From Delphinus delphis (Eukaryota > Chordata > Mammalia > Artiodactyla > Delphinidae): 64,000 nucleotides of DNA. The notes under the pieces were generated by a model. The model searched no databases. It was not told the origin of the DNA and saw nothing but the letters and a program-made list of their open reading frames with translations. The DNA lies in assembly GCF_949987515.2 (NCBI RefSeq), contig NC_082690.1:101120400-101184399 (forward strand). The letters run 5' to 3'. Position numbers and translations under genes: made by a program. Positions 51,260-61,814 of this stretch are shown piece after piece; positions within the stretch are counted from its first letter, which is position 1, and every line of letters begins with the position of its first letter.

Positions 51260-51328
51260 CTTTCCATAAGATCTTTGACTCAGAAGACGTCGACTGGCGA
51301 TGAGTGTAAACCACAAGCTGTCTTTCTT

Positions 51329-51347
51329 TGTGTGTGTGTGTGTGTGT
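51329..51347. repeat. (TG)n run in the secretoglobin 3' UTR
   Basis: About nine TG units between two parts that resemble mammaglobin 3' UTR. Confidence 0.85.
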
Positions 51348-51416
51348 TTGTCTTTCTTGTCTTTTGATCTACACACTGCAAGACAATTGTTGAAACCTCA
51401 AATACATTTTCATTTC

Positions 51417-51422
51417 AATAAA
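51417..51422 (+). terminator. SCGB2A2: Secretoglobin polyadenylation signal
   Basis: AATAAA about 160 bases after the stop codon, at the place expected from the mammaglobin 3' UTR. Confidence 0.65.
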
Positions 51423-51486
51423 GTATCTGCAAACCTGAAGTTCTTTTTTGTTGTCTGATTAAAATAGAGGCTTCAAAGAGCTTCAT

Positions 51487-51514
51487 CTCTCTCTCTCTCA
51501 CACACACACACACA
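51487..51514. repeat. (CT)n(CA)n run
   Basis: Short compound dinucleotide tract. Confidence 0.9.
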
Positions 51515-51529
51515 ATTATTCATTAAAGA

Positions 51530-51760
51530 ATTCATGGGTGAGATAGCTAGTGGGAAGCAGCCGCATAGCACAGGGAGATCAGCTCGGTGCTTTGTGACCA
51601 CCTAGAGGGGTGGGATAGGGAGGGTGGGAGGGAGGGAGACGCAAGAGGGAGGGGATAAATGTATACGTATAGCTGATTCACTTTGTGATACAGCAGAAAC
51701 GAACACACCATTGTGAAGCAATTATACTCCAGTAAAGATGTTAACAAAAAAATAAATTAA
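51530..51760 (+). repeat. L1 3' end
   Basis: 'gccgcatagcacagggagat' through 'attatactccagtaaagatg' and an A-rich tail, sense orientation. Confidence 0.75.
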
Positions 51761-52016
51761 TCCCTTGTCTGGAAACTGGTTTTCCTCCCCTCCCCACCCA
51801 CCCCCTTCTCCCCAGGAACCAGAGGGCAGGTTCTGGCGGTTGGGTCCCGCCCCAATTCCCTGATCCGCCACAGTCTTCATCTTCATTCTGACCCCTGCTG
51901 GCCACGGCCGGGCACTTTTCTCAGCTCTCTCTGTCTCTGCCCCAAGTGTGCAGGGCTGGGAACAGAGCCAGTGAGAGAGGTGGCTCAGGCAAAAGCCAGG
52001 GTGAATCCTGTCTTGA

Positions 52017-52230
52017 TTTTTTTTTTTTTTTTTTTTTTGCAGTACGCGGGCCTCTCACTGTTGTGGCCTTTCCCGTTGCAGAGCACAGGCTCCGGACGCG
52101 CAGGCTCAGTGGCCATGGCTCACGGGCCCAGCCGCTCCGCGGCATGTGGGATCTTCCCGGACCGGGGCACGAACCTGTGTCCCCTGCATCGGCAGGCGGA
52201 CTCTCAACCACTGCGCCACCAGGGAAGCCC
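52017..52230 (-). repeat. CHR-2-like SINE
   Basis: T-run, GC-rich body and antisense head. CCTGTCTTGATTTTT flanks both sides. Confidence 0.93.
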
Positions 52231-52469
52231 CCTGTCTTGATTTTTAAATTTGATATATGGCACTGATCTTGACTTTTAAAAATAGTTCACAAAAATATTA
52301 TTTATCCCACTTCCTGAGATGTTTGGTGCCCCCTTCAATTGTGTGAATCTCCCTAGTTGTGTCCCTCGAGTCGCAACATGGTCCATCGCTCATTCACACA
52401 ATGACCTACGAAGTCAGGAAGGTCAAGGGAAAAGTGTGCACTACATCGGAATAAAGCAAAGCAAGAGAT

Positions 52470-52661
52470 TTTTAAAAAATATTTATTTATTCATTTAGGC
52501 TGCGCCGGGTCTTTGTTGCGGCATGTGGACTTCTTAATCGCGGCATGTGGACTTCTTAGTTGCCACATGCACGCGGGATCTAGTTCCCTGACCAGGGCTC
52601 GAATCTGGGCCCCCTGCATTGGGAGCGCAGAGTCTTACCCACTGGACCACCAGGGAAGTCC
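52470..52661 (-). repeat. CHR-type SINE, short form
   Basis: Antisense head ggaccaccagggaagtccc. AAAGCAAGAGATTTT flanks both sides. Confidence 0.88.
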
Positions 52662-52689
52662 CAAAGCAAGAGATTTTAAAATCAAACCT

Positions 52690-53430
52690 TATCTCCCCTT
52701 ACTTTTACCAGTCCCCACAATCTTGTAACCAGGGATAAGTTATTGCCACTTCTGCTCACACCTCCGAGGGTCCCTCTTCCTACCTGGGCATCCCCTCCAC
52801 CAGGTAGACCTCTGGCCCTTTCTCGGGACAATTCAGCTCCCACCAGGTTCAACTCCTCTGTCAGGTATAACACGGACAGGAATGAAACACAAGAGAAGGT
52901 CCTGCGTTGCGGCGCCAGAAGGTCAAATGGGACTGTAGTCAGTGAAAGTCCCATCTCCCAGTCAGACCGGTCACCGGCTTGGAAGGGAGGAGGTCTCAGG
53001 ATTCCGAGCAATGGCAGCTCCCAGGAGGTACCCTCCTAGGACTGCAGAACCTGATGTCAGCCTCTAGACAGGGCAGGCCCAGAAAGCCCCTTCCTAGCCC
53101 CAGTCTCAGCACCTGGACAGCTTGGGCCTCCATCTGCCTCAGGACATCACAGAGCTGCCCCAGTGGAGTGAGGGTACCCATTCTCCATGGTCACGTGTTT
53201 GCCAGGCGCACCACCTGGCCAATGATATAGCCGAAGAGTGTCTGTTCAAGGGACTTGTGCCTGGAAATCCACGTGGAGTTCAAAAGAATGAGAGTGGACC
53301 GTGCCAACAGCGCCAAAAAGAATGAGAGTGGACCGTGCCAACAACTCCCAGATGTCCAGAGGATGGGAGTGTAGCAGGAACACTGGAGACGGGAGCAAAG
53401 GATGTCCACACCAACACGTCATTCGACTAA
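52690..53430. other. Unidentified stretch with a 34-base tandem duplication
   Basis: No gene recognised. A 109-residue minus-strand ORF (52682-53011) has no familiar domain. The tandem copies are at 53283-53316 and 53317-53350. Confidence 0.5.
53283..53350. repeat. 34-base tandem duplication
   Basis: Two nearly identical copies beginning aaagaatgagagtggaccgt. Confidence 0.9.
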
Positions 53431-53439
53431 CCTTGACAA

Positions 53440-53620
53440 TGGCAAAATAAGTGCAATCGTACAAAGTATGTTCTCTGACCATCGTGGAATCAAACTGAAA
53501 ATCAAGAAGAGAATGATCATAGGAAAATCTCCAATCACTCGGTGAAAGAACACCACACTCCTAGAAAATATAAATCAATGAATCGTCAAATACATACCCA
53601 ATGTATTTATTTTAGGTGTC
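53440..53620 (+). repeat. Old L1 ORF2 fragment
   Basis: 'ggaatcaaactgaaaatcaa' and 'ggaaaatctccaatcactcg' resemble L1 ORF2 text. Confidence 0.5.
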
Positions 53621-54099
53621 TTTCTCCAGCACTGGGCTGTTGCTCTGTGGAGCGGAAAAGGCTTCAACCTGGGGTCCTCATTACCTAATACGTAGCTTCA
53701 GCACTCAGGGGATAGGGAACGGAGAGCAGACGGTAGGTACGTGAGGGCTACATGCCCTGCGGAAAATGCACTGGTAACAAACTCGGGTGGAAAGAAACAG
53801 AAATCACAGACCAGGGAGGAGGCTAGAATCCTTAGTGCCGTGTTAGAAGTTTATGGCGAAATGAGGATGGAGAAAAAGACCTCATGGAAATATTGCTCGT
53901 AGTTTTCCTTCTAAGTACACTCTGTAGGACTCTTATTACCTGGAGCTGGAGACAGGATAGTAACATCTGTCCAGGCAGAAATGCATCGTTCTAGCTGTAC
54001 TTCTAACACGTGTCTTAGACTAAAGCAGATATTGCGTCTCCTGGAAGTAAACACTCGAGTTAAAACACTTCTCACAAAATACATGAACAGAATGGAAAA
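53621..54099. other. Intergenic stretch, nothing recognised
   Basis: No gene or repeat signature identified. Confidence 0.45.
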
Positions 54100-54200
54100 T
54101 AATCTGAAAAAAAAATGTATATATCACTGAATCACTTTGCTGTACACCTGAAACTAACACAATATTGTAAATCAACTATATTTCAGTTAAAAAAAAAAAA
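54100..54200 (+). repeat. L1 3' end, very short
   Basis: 'actgaatcactttgctgtac' through 'aaatcaactatatttcagtt' and poly(A). Confidence 0.75.
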
Positions 54201-54309
54201 AGAACAGGATGGCAACTGCCTGGGGATGGTAGTAAAGATAAACGTGTTTCGTCAGTTTCTGACTAAAAGGGTTCAGTGAGGGCTAAGATAGATGAGTGAA
54301 AAAGACTGA

Positions 54310-54660
54310 TGTCTGAATAAAGCCTAGTTTCCGTGAAGTTTCAGAAAATCAAAGTTGAAAAGAAAAATCTAAACTTTTCCCACAAAATAACTAGAATTCA
54401 CAACAGACTTTTCATCAGCAACATTAAAAGAGAATGGAGACAGAAAGTAGATTACTTATTGCCTGAGACTGAGGGAGTTATTGGGAATGGGGAATGTCTG
54501 CTGTCTGGGGGGTTCTTTTGGGGGGTGATGAAAAATGTTCTACAATGGATTGTGGGGATGACTGCACAACCCTGAATATATTGAAAACCACTGAAATGTA
54601 CCCTTTAAATGCATGCATTCTATGATATGTGAGTTATATCTCAATAAAGCTGTTGAAAAA
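54310..54660 (+). repeat. Old L1 3' UTR
   Basis: 'attgcctgagactgagggag' through 'tgagttatatctcaataaag' is L1 tail sequence in sense orientation. Confidence 0.65.
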
Positions 54661-54715
54661 ATGTGTTTTGTTTATAGATCTTGCTGAGGGTGACAGGATT
54701 AGAAATGAAATATTG

Positions 54716-54880
54716 GGACCTCCCTGGCGGCCCAGTGGTTAAGACTTCACGCTTCCAATGCAGGGGGCACAGGTTCCATCCCTGGTCGGGGAACTAAGAT
54801 CCCACATGCTGTGCAACAGGGCCAAAAAATAAAATACATAAAAATAAATTTTAAAAAATTATTTTAAAAAAAAGAATTTA
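54716..54880 (+). repeat. CHR-type SINE, short form
   Basis: Head gggacctccctggcggcccagt, ends in aaaataaat-rich tail. Confidence 0.88.
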
Positions 54881-54972
54881 AGGAAAAGAAATGAAATATA
54901 GGTTTGCCTACCAAGATCAACAATTTACAAAATAGTTTATGCTCTAGACAGTAAGGATATTAAAAACAGATA

Positions 54973-55916
54973 TCAGCCCGGCTGTCGTTCGCTCACTTCT
55001 CGCTCCCTGCTCCTGGTGGCCCTGAGGGAGTGCGGGCCGGGGTCGGCCCCCAAGAGTAGGAGGTGCAGGGAGAACAGGTAAGGGACCCGGAGGGGGGTCC
55101 CCAGAGATGGCGTGGGCGAGCGGACATGGCCTGTGGACCCCTCCCCAGGGGTCCCGGGGCAGAGACGGCAGCCCCCATGCGCCCCCGCGCGGCATGGCGT
55201 TTGGCCACAGAAAACGGCCTGCGAGTCAAAGTGTGGCGGCGGCGCACGTGCAGCAAGAATCGGGAGAAGCAGGAGGCAGCGAGGACAGGCCCAGGAGCAA
55301 TGGCGTCCAAAGAGGAACAGGCAGTAACACTCTCAACACGGAACATGCCAACCAGGAGAATGAAAACAAGGATGAAAAGGGGCGAGATGCTGATAAAGGA
55401 GAGCCCGTGGCCCTTTGGAGGCTGGTGAACAGTGTGTGCCTAGAGGAAATCGTAGGCGGTTCTGCATTAGGCAGCCCACCCTGCAGTGTAGATGCGACAT
55501 GACTCAGAGTCTTAGAGAGCCACAGCTAAGGATGAGAGAAGAGAATATGGAAAGGATTGGGGAGGAGGTGAGGCAGCTGAGGGAAAAGCAGTGAGTCATA
55601 GTCTGCGGGCAGTTAGCCCTGATCCCCCTCACCAGGACCATCATGATTTTTGCCTTATGCCTTGAATCCTGATGTCTTCCCTGAAGTTAGTAGGGAGACA
55701 CATACTTTCCTAAACTTAAATGTTTGTGACGTACCTTTGTTGTAAACCTTTTGGTGTTACTTGTTTCTTGTGGGTCTCCTATTGCCAACTTCTAATTGAA
55801 TGTTGTGTTTCTGACCCAATCTGTAAGTTTCTATCAGCAGGAGAGTTTTACCTGTTGCAGGAAGAGATGTTCGTTATATATTGTGAAGTCAATAAAGCAG
55901 TTTAAAAAAGCAAAAC
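54973..55916 (+). pseudogene. BEX: Processed BEX-family retropseudogene
   Basis: An intronless copy of a brain-expressed X-linked (BEX1/BEX2-like) mRNA. ATG at 55300 starts MASKEEQAV. Three frame changes follow, one before NQENENKDEK (about 55330), one at about 55412 before [10 protein letters not shown], and one after a TGA at 55592-55594. The BEX C terminus FCLMP-stop ends at 55665. [16 protein letters not shown] (from 55532) is diagnostic. AATAAA is at 55891-55896, followed by an A-rich tail. AAACAGATA flanks both ends (54964-54972 and 55917-55925) as a target-site duplication. The parent family is X-linked in mammals, so this is a LINE-mediated retrocopy. Coding capacity is lost. Confidence 0.88.
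55891..55896 (+). other. Inherited poly(A) signal of the BEX retrocopy
   Basis: AATAAA followed within about 10 bases by an A-rich tract and then the target-site duplication, as expected for a reverse-transcribed polyadenylated mRNA. Confidence 0.75.
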
Positions 55917-55925
55917 AAACAGATA

Positions 55926-56545
55926 CTAGAGAGCTATTTACCAAGCCATTTTCCTCTGCCGCCAGGACACACAGCTGGCTTTGTTTTCCTGGGGTGTGGC
56001 CACGTCCCTGAGTTCAGGTCAATGGAATGGGGGAGTCATGGGAAACATCACCTCCAGACCTGTCTCAGAAAGCCCCTTCCCTATTCCCTCATCTGCCACC
56101 TAACGCCAAGATCCAGTAGAGTCCTGAGGCCCTAAGAGATGCTTGAGGCCTTCATCAGGACAGCCTGGGTGCCTGACTGACCGCATGGAGTCAGGGGAGT
56201 ATCGAGAACAGGGCTCTGGGAGTGGTCTGTTCCAGGGCAATGGAAGGTGGAACGAGTATTAAAACTTATACTGATATCTCTTCAGGGAGGTGAACTTTAT
56301 CACTGATGTTATTTAGAAAAGTAGGTTCCGGGGAAGCTTCACTTTCACTCATCACTTTCAAATGCTGCACAGGCACTGCATCTCTTTACGCCCACACCCA
56401 GTGCAAATACTCCCACCGCCCACTGTCAGCATCCACTGTGTTCTGAGGAGCACCCCCAGCTCCAGTCCCCCAACTTGGACTCATATGTAACAGTAATAAC
56501 CATTTTTAGAGAAACCACTGAGATAATATAAAAATAAGTAGAAGG
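55926..56545. other. Intergenic stretch, nothing recognised
   Basis: Sequence after the BEX retrocopy, with no gene evident. Confidence 0.45.
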
Positions 56546-56546
56546 G

Positions 56547-56748
56547 GGCTTCCCTGGTGGCGCAGTGGTTGGGAGTCCGCCTGCCGATGCAGGGGACACG
56601 GGTTCGTGCCCCGGTCTGGGAAGACCCCACATGCCGCGGAGCAGCTGGGCCTGTGAGCCATGGCCGCTGAGCCTGCGCCTCCGGAGCCTGTGCTCCGCAA
56701 CAGGAGAGGCCACGACAGTGAGAGGCCCACGTACCGCAAAAAAAAATA
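56547..56748 (+). repeat. CHR-2-like SINE
   Basis: Head ggcttccctggtggcgcagt. AATAAGTAGAAGG flanks both sides. Confidence 0.93.
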
Positions 56749-56837
56749 AATAAGTAGAAGGATGAAGATATATATGTGTTTTGGAGGTAAAGAAAGAATA
56801 TCAGAGACTGAAAGAATTATTGGATTCAGATCTATTG

Positions 56838-56960
56838 GGACTTCCCTGGTGGTCCAGTGGTTTAGACTTCGCCTTCCAATGCGGGGGGCACGGGTTCCAT
56901 CCCTGGTCAGGGAGCTAAGATCCCACGTGCCTCGCAGCAAGAAAAACAAAACAAAACATA
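56838..56960 (+). repeat. CHR-type SINE, short form
   Basis: Head gggacttccctggtggtccagt, ends in aaaacaaaacaaaac. Confidence 0.88.
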
Positions 56961-57309
56961 AAACAGAAGCAATATGGTAACAAATGCAACAAAGACTTTA
57001 AAAACTGGTCCACATGCAAAAAAAAAAATCTTAAAAAATATCTATTAATTGCCCACTTAGTCCTGTCTCTGAGCAGTGTATTTGCCAAATATACACAATC
57101 TAACAACTGAATACTATTTTAAAATTTATTATTATTAGTATTTGCCTTTGAACACATATAGGAATATGCAGTGCACACCAATCCTGTTTTAATCTCATTT
57201 CAATTTCTCTTGTGTCCTTGGTCTCTACTCAAATGTCTCCTTATCAGTGAGATCTTCCTTGATCATCCTTTTGTCAACGTCCACTTCTTCTCAACCGTCC
57301 TTGTTGTTT

Positions 57310-57626
57310 TTTTTTTAATTATTATTATTATTTTATTTATTTATTTTTTGGCTGCGTCAGGTCTTAGTTGCGGCACAGGGATCTTCACTGAGGCATGCAG
57401 CCTCTTCGTTGTGGCGCGCAGGCTTCTCTCTAGTTGCAGAGTGCAGGTTTTCTCTTCTCTAGTTGTGGCGCGTGGGTTCCAGAGCGCTTGGGCTCAGTAG
57501 TTTGCGGCACGCAGGCTCTCTAGTTGAGGTGTGAGCTCAGTAGTTGTGGTGCGGGGGCTTAGTTGCCCTGAGGCATGTGGGATCTTGAAAGGTAGATTCT
57601 TTACCGTTGGACCACTAGGGAGGTCC
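57310..57626 (-). repeat. CHR-type SINE, long form, diverged
   Basis: Antisense head ggaccactagggaggtccc and T/A-rich left end. Confidence 0.8.
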
Positions 57627-57748
57627 CTCAACCTTCCTTGTTTTTATGAGTATTGATAGCTAGGAGTGAAAATAATAAGTAGGGTACTTAGTATTATTCA
57701 AATGATGCATATATAAAATGTACTTACATGTCTGTGGGTATATTATGT

Positions 57749-58258
57749 CAATGGTTCTCAGAAAAGAGAATCCATTATAACCGTAAAAACGATTAAGGAC
57801 CACAAAAAACAGCTTCTGTTTAAGTGGCTTATAAATGTCTACATTTACACAGTTTAAAATGGAGACATTTATAAAATATTTATTTTTTATTTAATCATAA
57901 GAATAATAAATTCATATATTTTAATATATAGCATATCTTTATTAAAAAGTTTATATTTTCCAAAAGGACAAAAAAAATTGTGTTGCATTGGGATTACCAA
58001 TGTTTAGACTTTTGCAAGTCTCTTTAACATATGACTGATAGAAAACTGCTGAAATATATTTTCTTCTGCATTAAATCTGTTGCTGTGTCACATATCACAT
58101 AGCCTCTGGAAAACTCTAAAGAACAATTGTAAGAGAATGAGAGTGACCTGAAAAATAATAACTTAGTATCATTATTAAAAGAGTTTGATCTCCCAGGACC
58201 CCTTGTAAGAATCTCAGAGTTCCACAGTGGCCCATGGACCAGGCTTTGAGAACCACAG
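57749..58258. mobile_element. Charlie-type hAT MITE
   Basis: Ends CAATGGTTCTCA and TTTGAGAACCACAG are inverted repeats. A perfect 8-base target duplication TATTATGT lies at 57741-57748 and 58259-58266. No transposase. Confidence 0.85.
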
Positions 58259-58264
58259 TATTAT

Positions 58265-58269
<5 letters not shown>

Positions 58270-58303
<34 letters not shown>

Positions 58304-58311
58304 TGTGTGTA
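58270..58311. repeat. (GT)n microsatellite
   Basis: About 20 GT units with one TTTG interruption. Confidence 0.95.
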
Positions 58312-58327
58312 TAAAAGTTCTCCTCTG

Positions 58328-58530
58328 GGCTTCCTGGTGGCGCAGTGGTTGAGAGTCCGTCTGCCGATGCAGGGGACGCGGGTTCGTGACCGGTCCGGGG
58401 AGGTCCCACATGCCGCGGAGCGGCTGGGCCCGTGAGCCATGGCCGCTGGGCCTGCGCGTCCGGAGCCTGTACTCCGCAACGGGAGAGGCCGCGGCAGTGA
58501 GAGGCCCGCGTACCGCAAAAAAAAAAAAAG
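58328..58530 (+). repeat. CHR-2-like SINE
   Basis: Head gggcttcctggtggcgcagt, with one C missing from the usual head. TCTCCTCTG flanks both sides. Confidence 0.92.
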
Positions 58531-58534
58531 GTCT

Positions 58535-58830
58535 CCTCTGAAATCATTAAATATAGGCCAGAGGTGGCCTTGGATTAACATGTGAAACATACACAGGGGA
58601 TTCCAAAACCAAGGGTGCAGTTCAGTATCATACACGTTACCAATATCATCATCTCAACAACTGAAAAAGAGAAATCTCCCTATTATATGACTAGATGAAG
58701 GTTATTTAATGAAACTCAATGACCATTCTTAATAAAAATTTAAAGTAAAATAAGTATAGAAGAAACTATTTAGGTACAAAAAAATAATTTACAATGCCAA
58801 GAGCAAGCGCAGTTCTAAAATAACGGATGC
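58535..58830. other. AT-rich spacer, nothing recognised
   Basis: No gene or repeat head seen between two sense-strand SINEs. Confidence 0.45.
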
Positions 58831-58832
58831 AG

Positions 58833-58975
58833 GAATTCCCTGGCGGTCCAGTGGTTAGGACTTGCTGATGTCACTGCCGAGAGCCTGGGTTCCATCCCTG
58901 TTTGGGGAACTAAGATCCCACAAGCCGCGTGGCACGGCCAAAACAAAGAAAATCATTTAAAAAATTAAAATAAAA
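58833..58975 (+). repeat. CHR-type SINE, short form
   Basis: Head ggaattccctggcggtccagt and aaaataaaataaaa tail. Confidence 0.85.
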
Positions 58976-59408
58976 TAAAATAATGGATGCTAATGACATT
59001 TCCATTAAAATCCAGGATAAACAAAAATATGCCTGTGACATGCAGTCAGTCAACCTTGCTTTGTGTCAACCCCCCTAAGTAGCGACAAAAATAATAAAAT
59101 GGACCGATCCTAAATATTTCCAAAGAAGACAGAAAACACATTCATTTGCAGAGAGCATGATTGTTTTGCCAGGAAACATGAGACAGGCTCTTGAAATACA
59201 ACAAGCAGTATTAAGATAGTAAGATGAGATACTTTGTAAGGCTAGATGTATCAACAATGTGTAAAAACTACAGCAGCTTTTATATGCTCTCCGTGGTAGC
59301 TACTGGAAATTAGAGAGGAACTAGGATATCCCCAGAGTGAAATCAGCAAGGTGGCGGAAGTCCCAGCCTTTATTCCCCCGCAGAAAGACTGATTTAACAA
59401 TGATACAT
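58976..59408. other. AT-rich spacer, nothing recognised
   Basis: Short ORFs only. Confidence 0.45.
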
Positions 59409-59755
59409 GGGGCTTCCCTGGTGGCACAGTGGTTAAGAATCCGCCTTCCAATGCAGGGGATACGGGTTCGATCCCTAGTCCGGAAAGATTCCCACATGCC
59501 GCGGAGCAACTAAGCCCGTGCGCCACAACTACTGAGTCTGCGCTCCAGAGCCGCGAGAGCCACAATTACTGAGCCCATGTGCCATAACTACTGAAGCCTG
59601 CACGCCTAGAGCCCGTGCTCCACAACAAGTGAAGCCACTGCAACGAAGAGTAGCCCCCGCTCGCTGCAAATAGAGAAAGCCCGCGCACAGCAACGAAGAC
59701 CCAATGCAGCCAAAGATAAATAAATAAATAAATATTTTAGAAACAAACAAAAAAA
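59409..59755 (+). repeat. CHR-type SINE, long form
   Basis: Head ggcttccctggtggcacagt and aaataaata tail. CAATGATACATGG flanks both sides. Confidence 0.92.
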
Positions 59756-59759
59756 AAAA

Positions 59760-60200
59760 CCAATGATACATGGACCAAAACACCTTTATGAGAGGTCCAG
59801 ATTCCCGTTAAAAGTTTCAATACACCAGATGAGCACAATACGGACTCTCATGTAAAGAAGAAAGTGTATCTCCATTTACTGGGACTTAAGATGAATTGGT
59901 TCTCTCAAGCTGACACAGTCCATATAGCCCAGGGCTGGCAAGTCAGGGCCACACCTCAAATTCTTTATTTTATTGATTGATTTCTCTGCCTCTCTCTCTA
60001 TTGATCATGGGAAGGCAACAGGTCCCCAATTAGTGGTCTGCCACAGATAGACAAATTCTAAACTGGATTCTAGAAAGCTTTTCTCCCTTAAACAATACTG
60101 CAGCACGTGACTTCTGCCCTCTTCCCACCTTCCTATCTTCATCAGTGCCTTCCGTTAGAGAAGCTAATGAGAAGGCAGCTGGCAAGAGAGTCTGAGATTG
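59760..60200. other. Intergenic stretch, nothing recognised
   Basis: Continuation of the sequence left of the SINE at 59409. No gene evident. Confidence 0.45.
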
Positions 60201-60535
60201 GGACTTCCCTCTGGCGAAGTGGTTAAGAATCCGCCTGCCAATGCAGGGGACATGGGTTCAATCCCTGGTCCGGGAAGACCCCATATGCCGTGGAGCAACT
60301 AAGCCCCTGCTCCACAACTACTGAGCCTGAGCTCTAGAGCCCACGAACCACAACTACTGAGCCCGCATGCTCTAGGGCCTGCGTACCGCAACTGCTGAGC
60401 CAACTGCTTCTCCTGCAATGAGGATCCCACGTACCACAACGAAGAGTAGCCCCTGCTCACCACAACTAGAGAAAGCCCACACACAGCAACAAAGACCCAA
60501 CACAGCCAAAACAAATAAATAAATAAGTTTAAAAA
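60201..60535 (+). repeat. CHR-type SINE, long form
   Basis: Head gggacttccctctggcgaagt (diverged) and aaataaataa tail. Confidence 0.85.
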
Positions 60536-60539
60536 ACCT

Positions 60540-61345
60540 TCATTTTCATTCAACCTGTCATGGACACCATAGGGTTACTCCTTTCTTCTCAAGGGGAAAG
60601 ATGGCAAAAATCTGCTATTTCCATTATCATAAGTGGCACTTGTGTTCGCAGAGGACTCAAACTCCCCTCTTCTGGAAGGGACCAGTGAAGGGGTTGTGAC
60701 TTGCTGTCCTCAGGGGTCTCCTGCACCTGTGGGGCTGCCCTACAATGAGAACGTGTATCTCAAGGACACGCCAGCTCACCTTACTGTGGGAGGAGCAGGA
60801 AGAGTTGTTAACACCTGGCTTCACTGCTACAAGGCAGCTCTCCCTCAGAATTGCTTTCAGTAACATCCGTTCCCTAGGTAGAACAGACGTATTGGAACAG
60901 TGCCTCACCTTGGTCTGGCAGTCTTGACTCCTGCAGAAAAGGACTTCGGATGGAGGGAGGGTCCTTGACATTCAAGTGTCTTCTGCATGGTAAGGGAAAC
61001 CTCTGGAACACTGCCTGGAAATCAGGAGCCCATGACAGTTTCATTAATGCAGTGCTCCTCCAATCTTTCAAATGCAGCCTACATGTTCTTCTTGACATGG
61101 GAGGGTTCGCATCCACAAAAGATCTGCTTATTGTTGTTTCTTTAGTCCCTACATCGTCCCTGACTTTATGTATGTATGGCCTTGCCACAGCTTTGGGGCC
61201 TGTGGAATATATGGGTATAATTTCATGTTAAAGGCTATGCGTGTCTGTTGGAATTTTTCTTCCATGTATTGAAATGTCTGGCCTGTGTCTTTGTGAGAAG
61301 AAGTCTCCAAAAGAACGTATATAAAGTAAATCAAGTAATGCATCA
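60540..61345. other. Unidentified stretch
   Basis: ORFs of up to 104 residues on both strands with no familiar domain. It could be old retroviral or other repeat sequence, but nothing decisive is seen. Confidence 0.4.
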
Positions 61346-61349
61346 ACAA

Positions 61350-61810
61350 TAAGTGCATCTGGTGTATATCTATATAATGGAATACTACTCAGCCATAGAA
61401 AATAATGAAATTTTGCCATTTGCAACCCCATGTATGGACTTGGAGGGTATTATGCTCAGTGAAATAAGTGAGACAGAGAAAGACAGATGTTGTATGGTAT
61501 CACTTATATGTGGAATCTTAAAAATACGACAAATTAGTGAATATGACAAAAAACAGACAGACTCACAGGTACAGAGAACAAACTAGCGGTTACCAGTGGG
61601 GAGAGGGAGGGTGAGAGGGGAAATATAGGGGTAGGGAATTAAAACTATTATGTATAAGCTACAAGGGATATATTGTACAACACAGGGAATATATCCAATA
61701 TTTTATAATAACTGTAAATGGAATAAAACCTTTAAAAATTGTGAATCTATCGTACACTTGCAACTTATAAAATATTGTACACCAACTATACTTCAATTTT
61801 AAAAAAAGTG
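61350..61810 (+). repeat. L1 3' UTR (cetartiodactyl type)
   Basis: 'gaatactactcagccataga' through 'accaactatacttcaatttt' and an A-rich end, sense orientation. Confidence 0.75.
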
Positions 61811-61814
61811 CATC

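Larger units (their letters stand above)
51260..51440 (+). other. SCGB2A2: 3' UTR of the secretoglobin exon
   Basis: Begins CTTTCCATAAGATCTTTGAC and contains CTGCAAGACAATTGTTGAAA shortly before AATAAA at 51417-51422. Both stretches resemble the human mammaglobin 3' UTR as I remember it. A short TG run (about 51329-51347) is inserted in the middle. Confidence 0.7.

Noticed and set aside
52900..52935. TGGCGCC-like sequence (minus strand) considered as a retroviral primer-binding site
   Set aside because: No LTR end (CA) precedes it, there is no polypurine tract, and no gag or pol remains were recognised.
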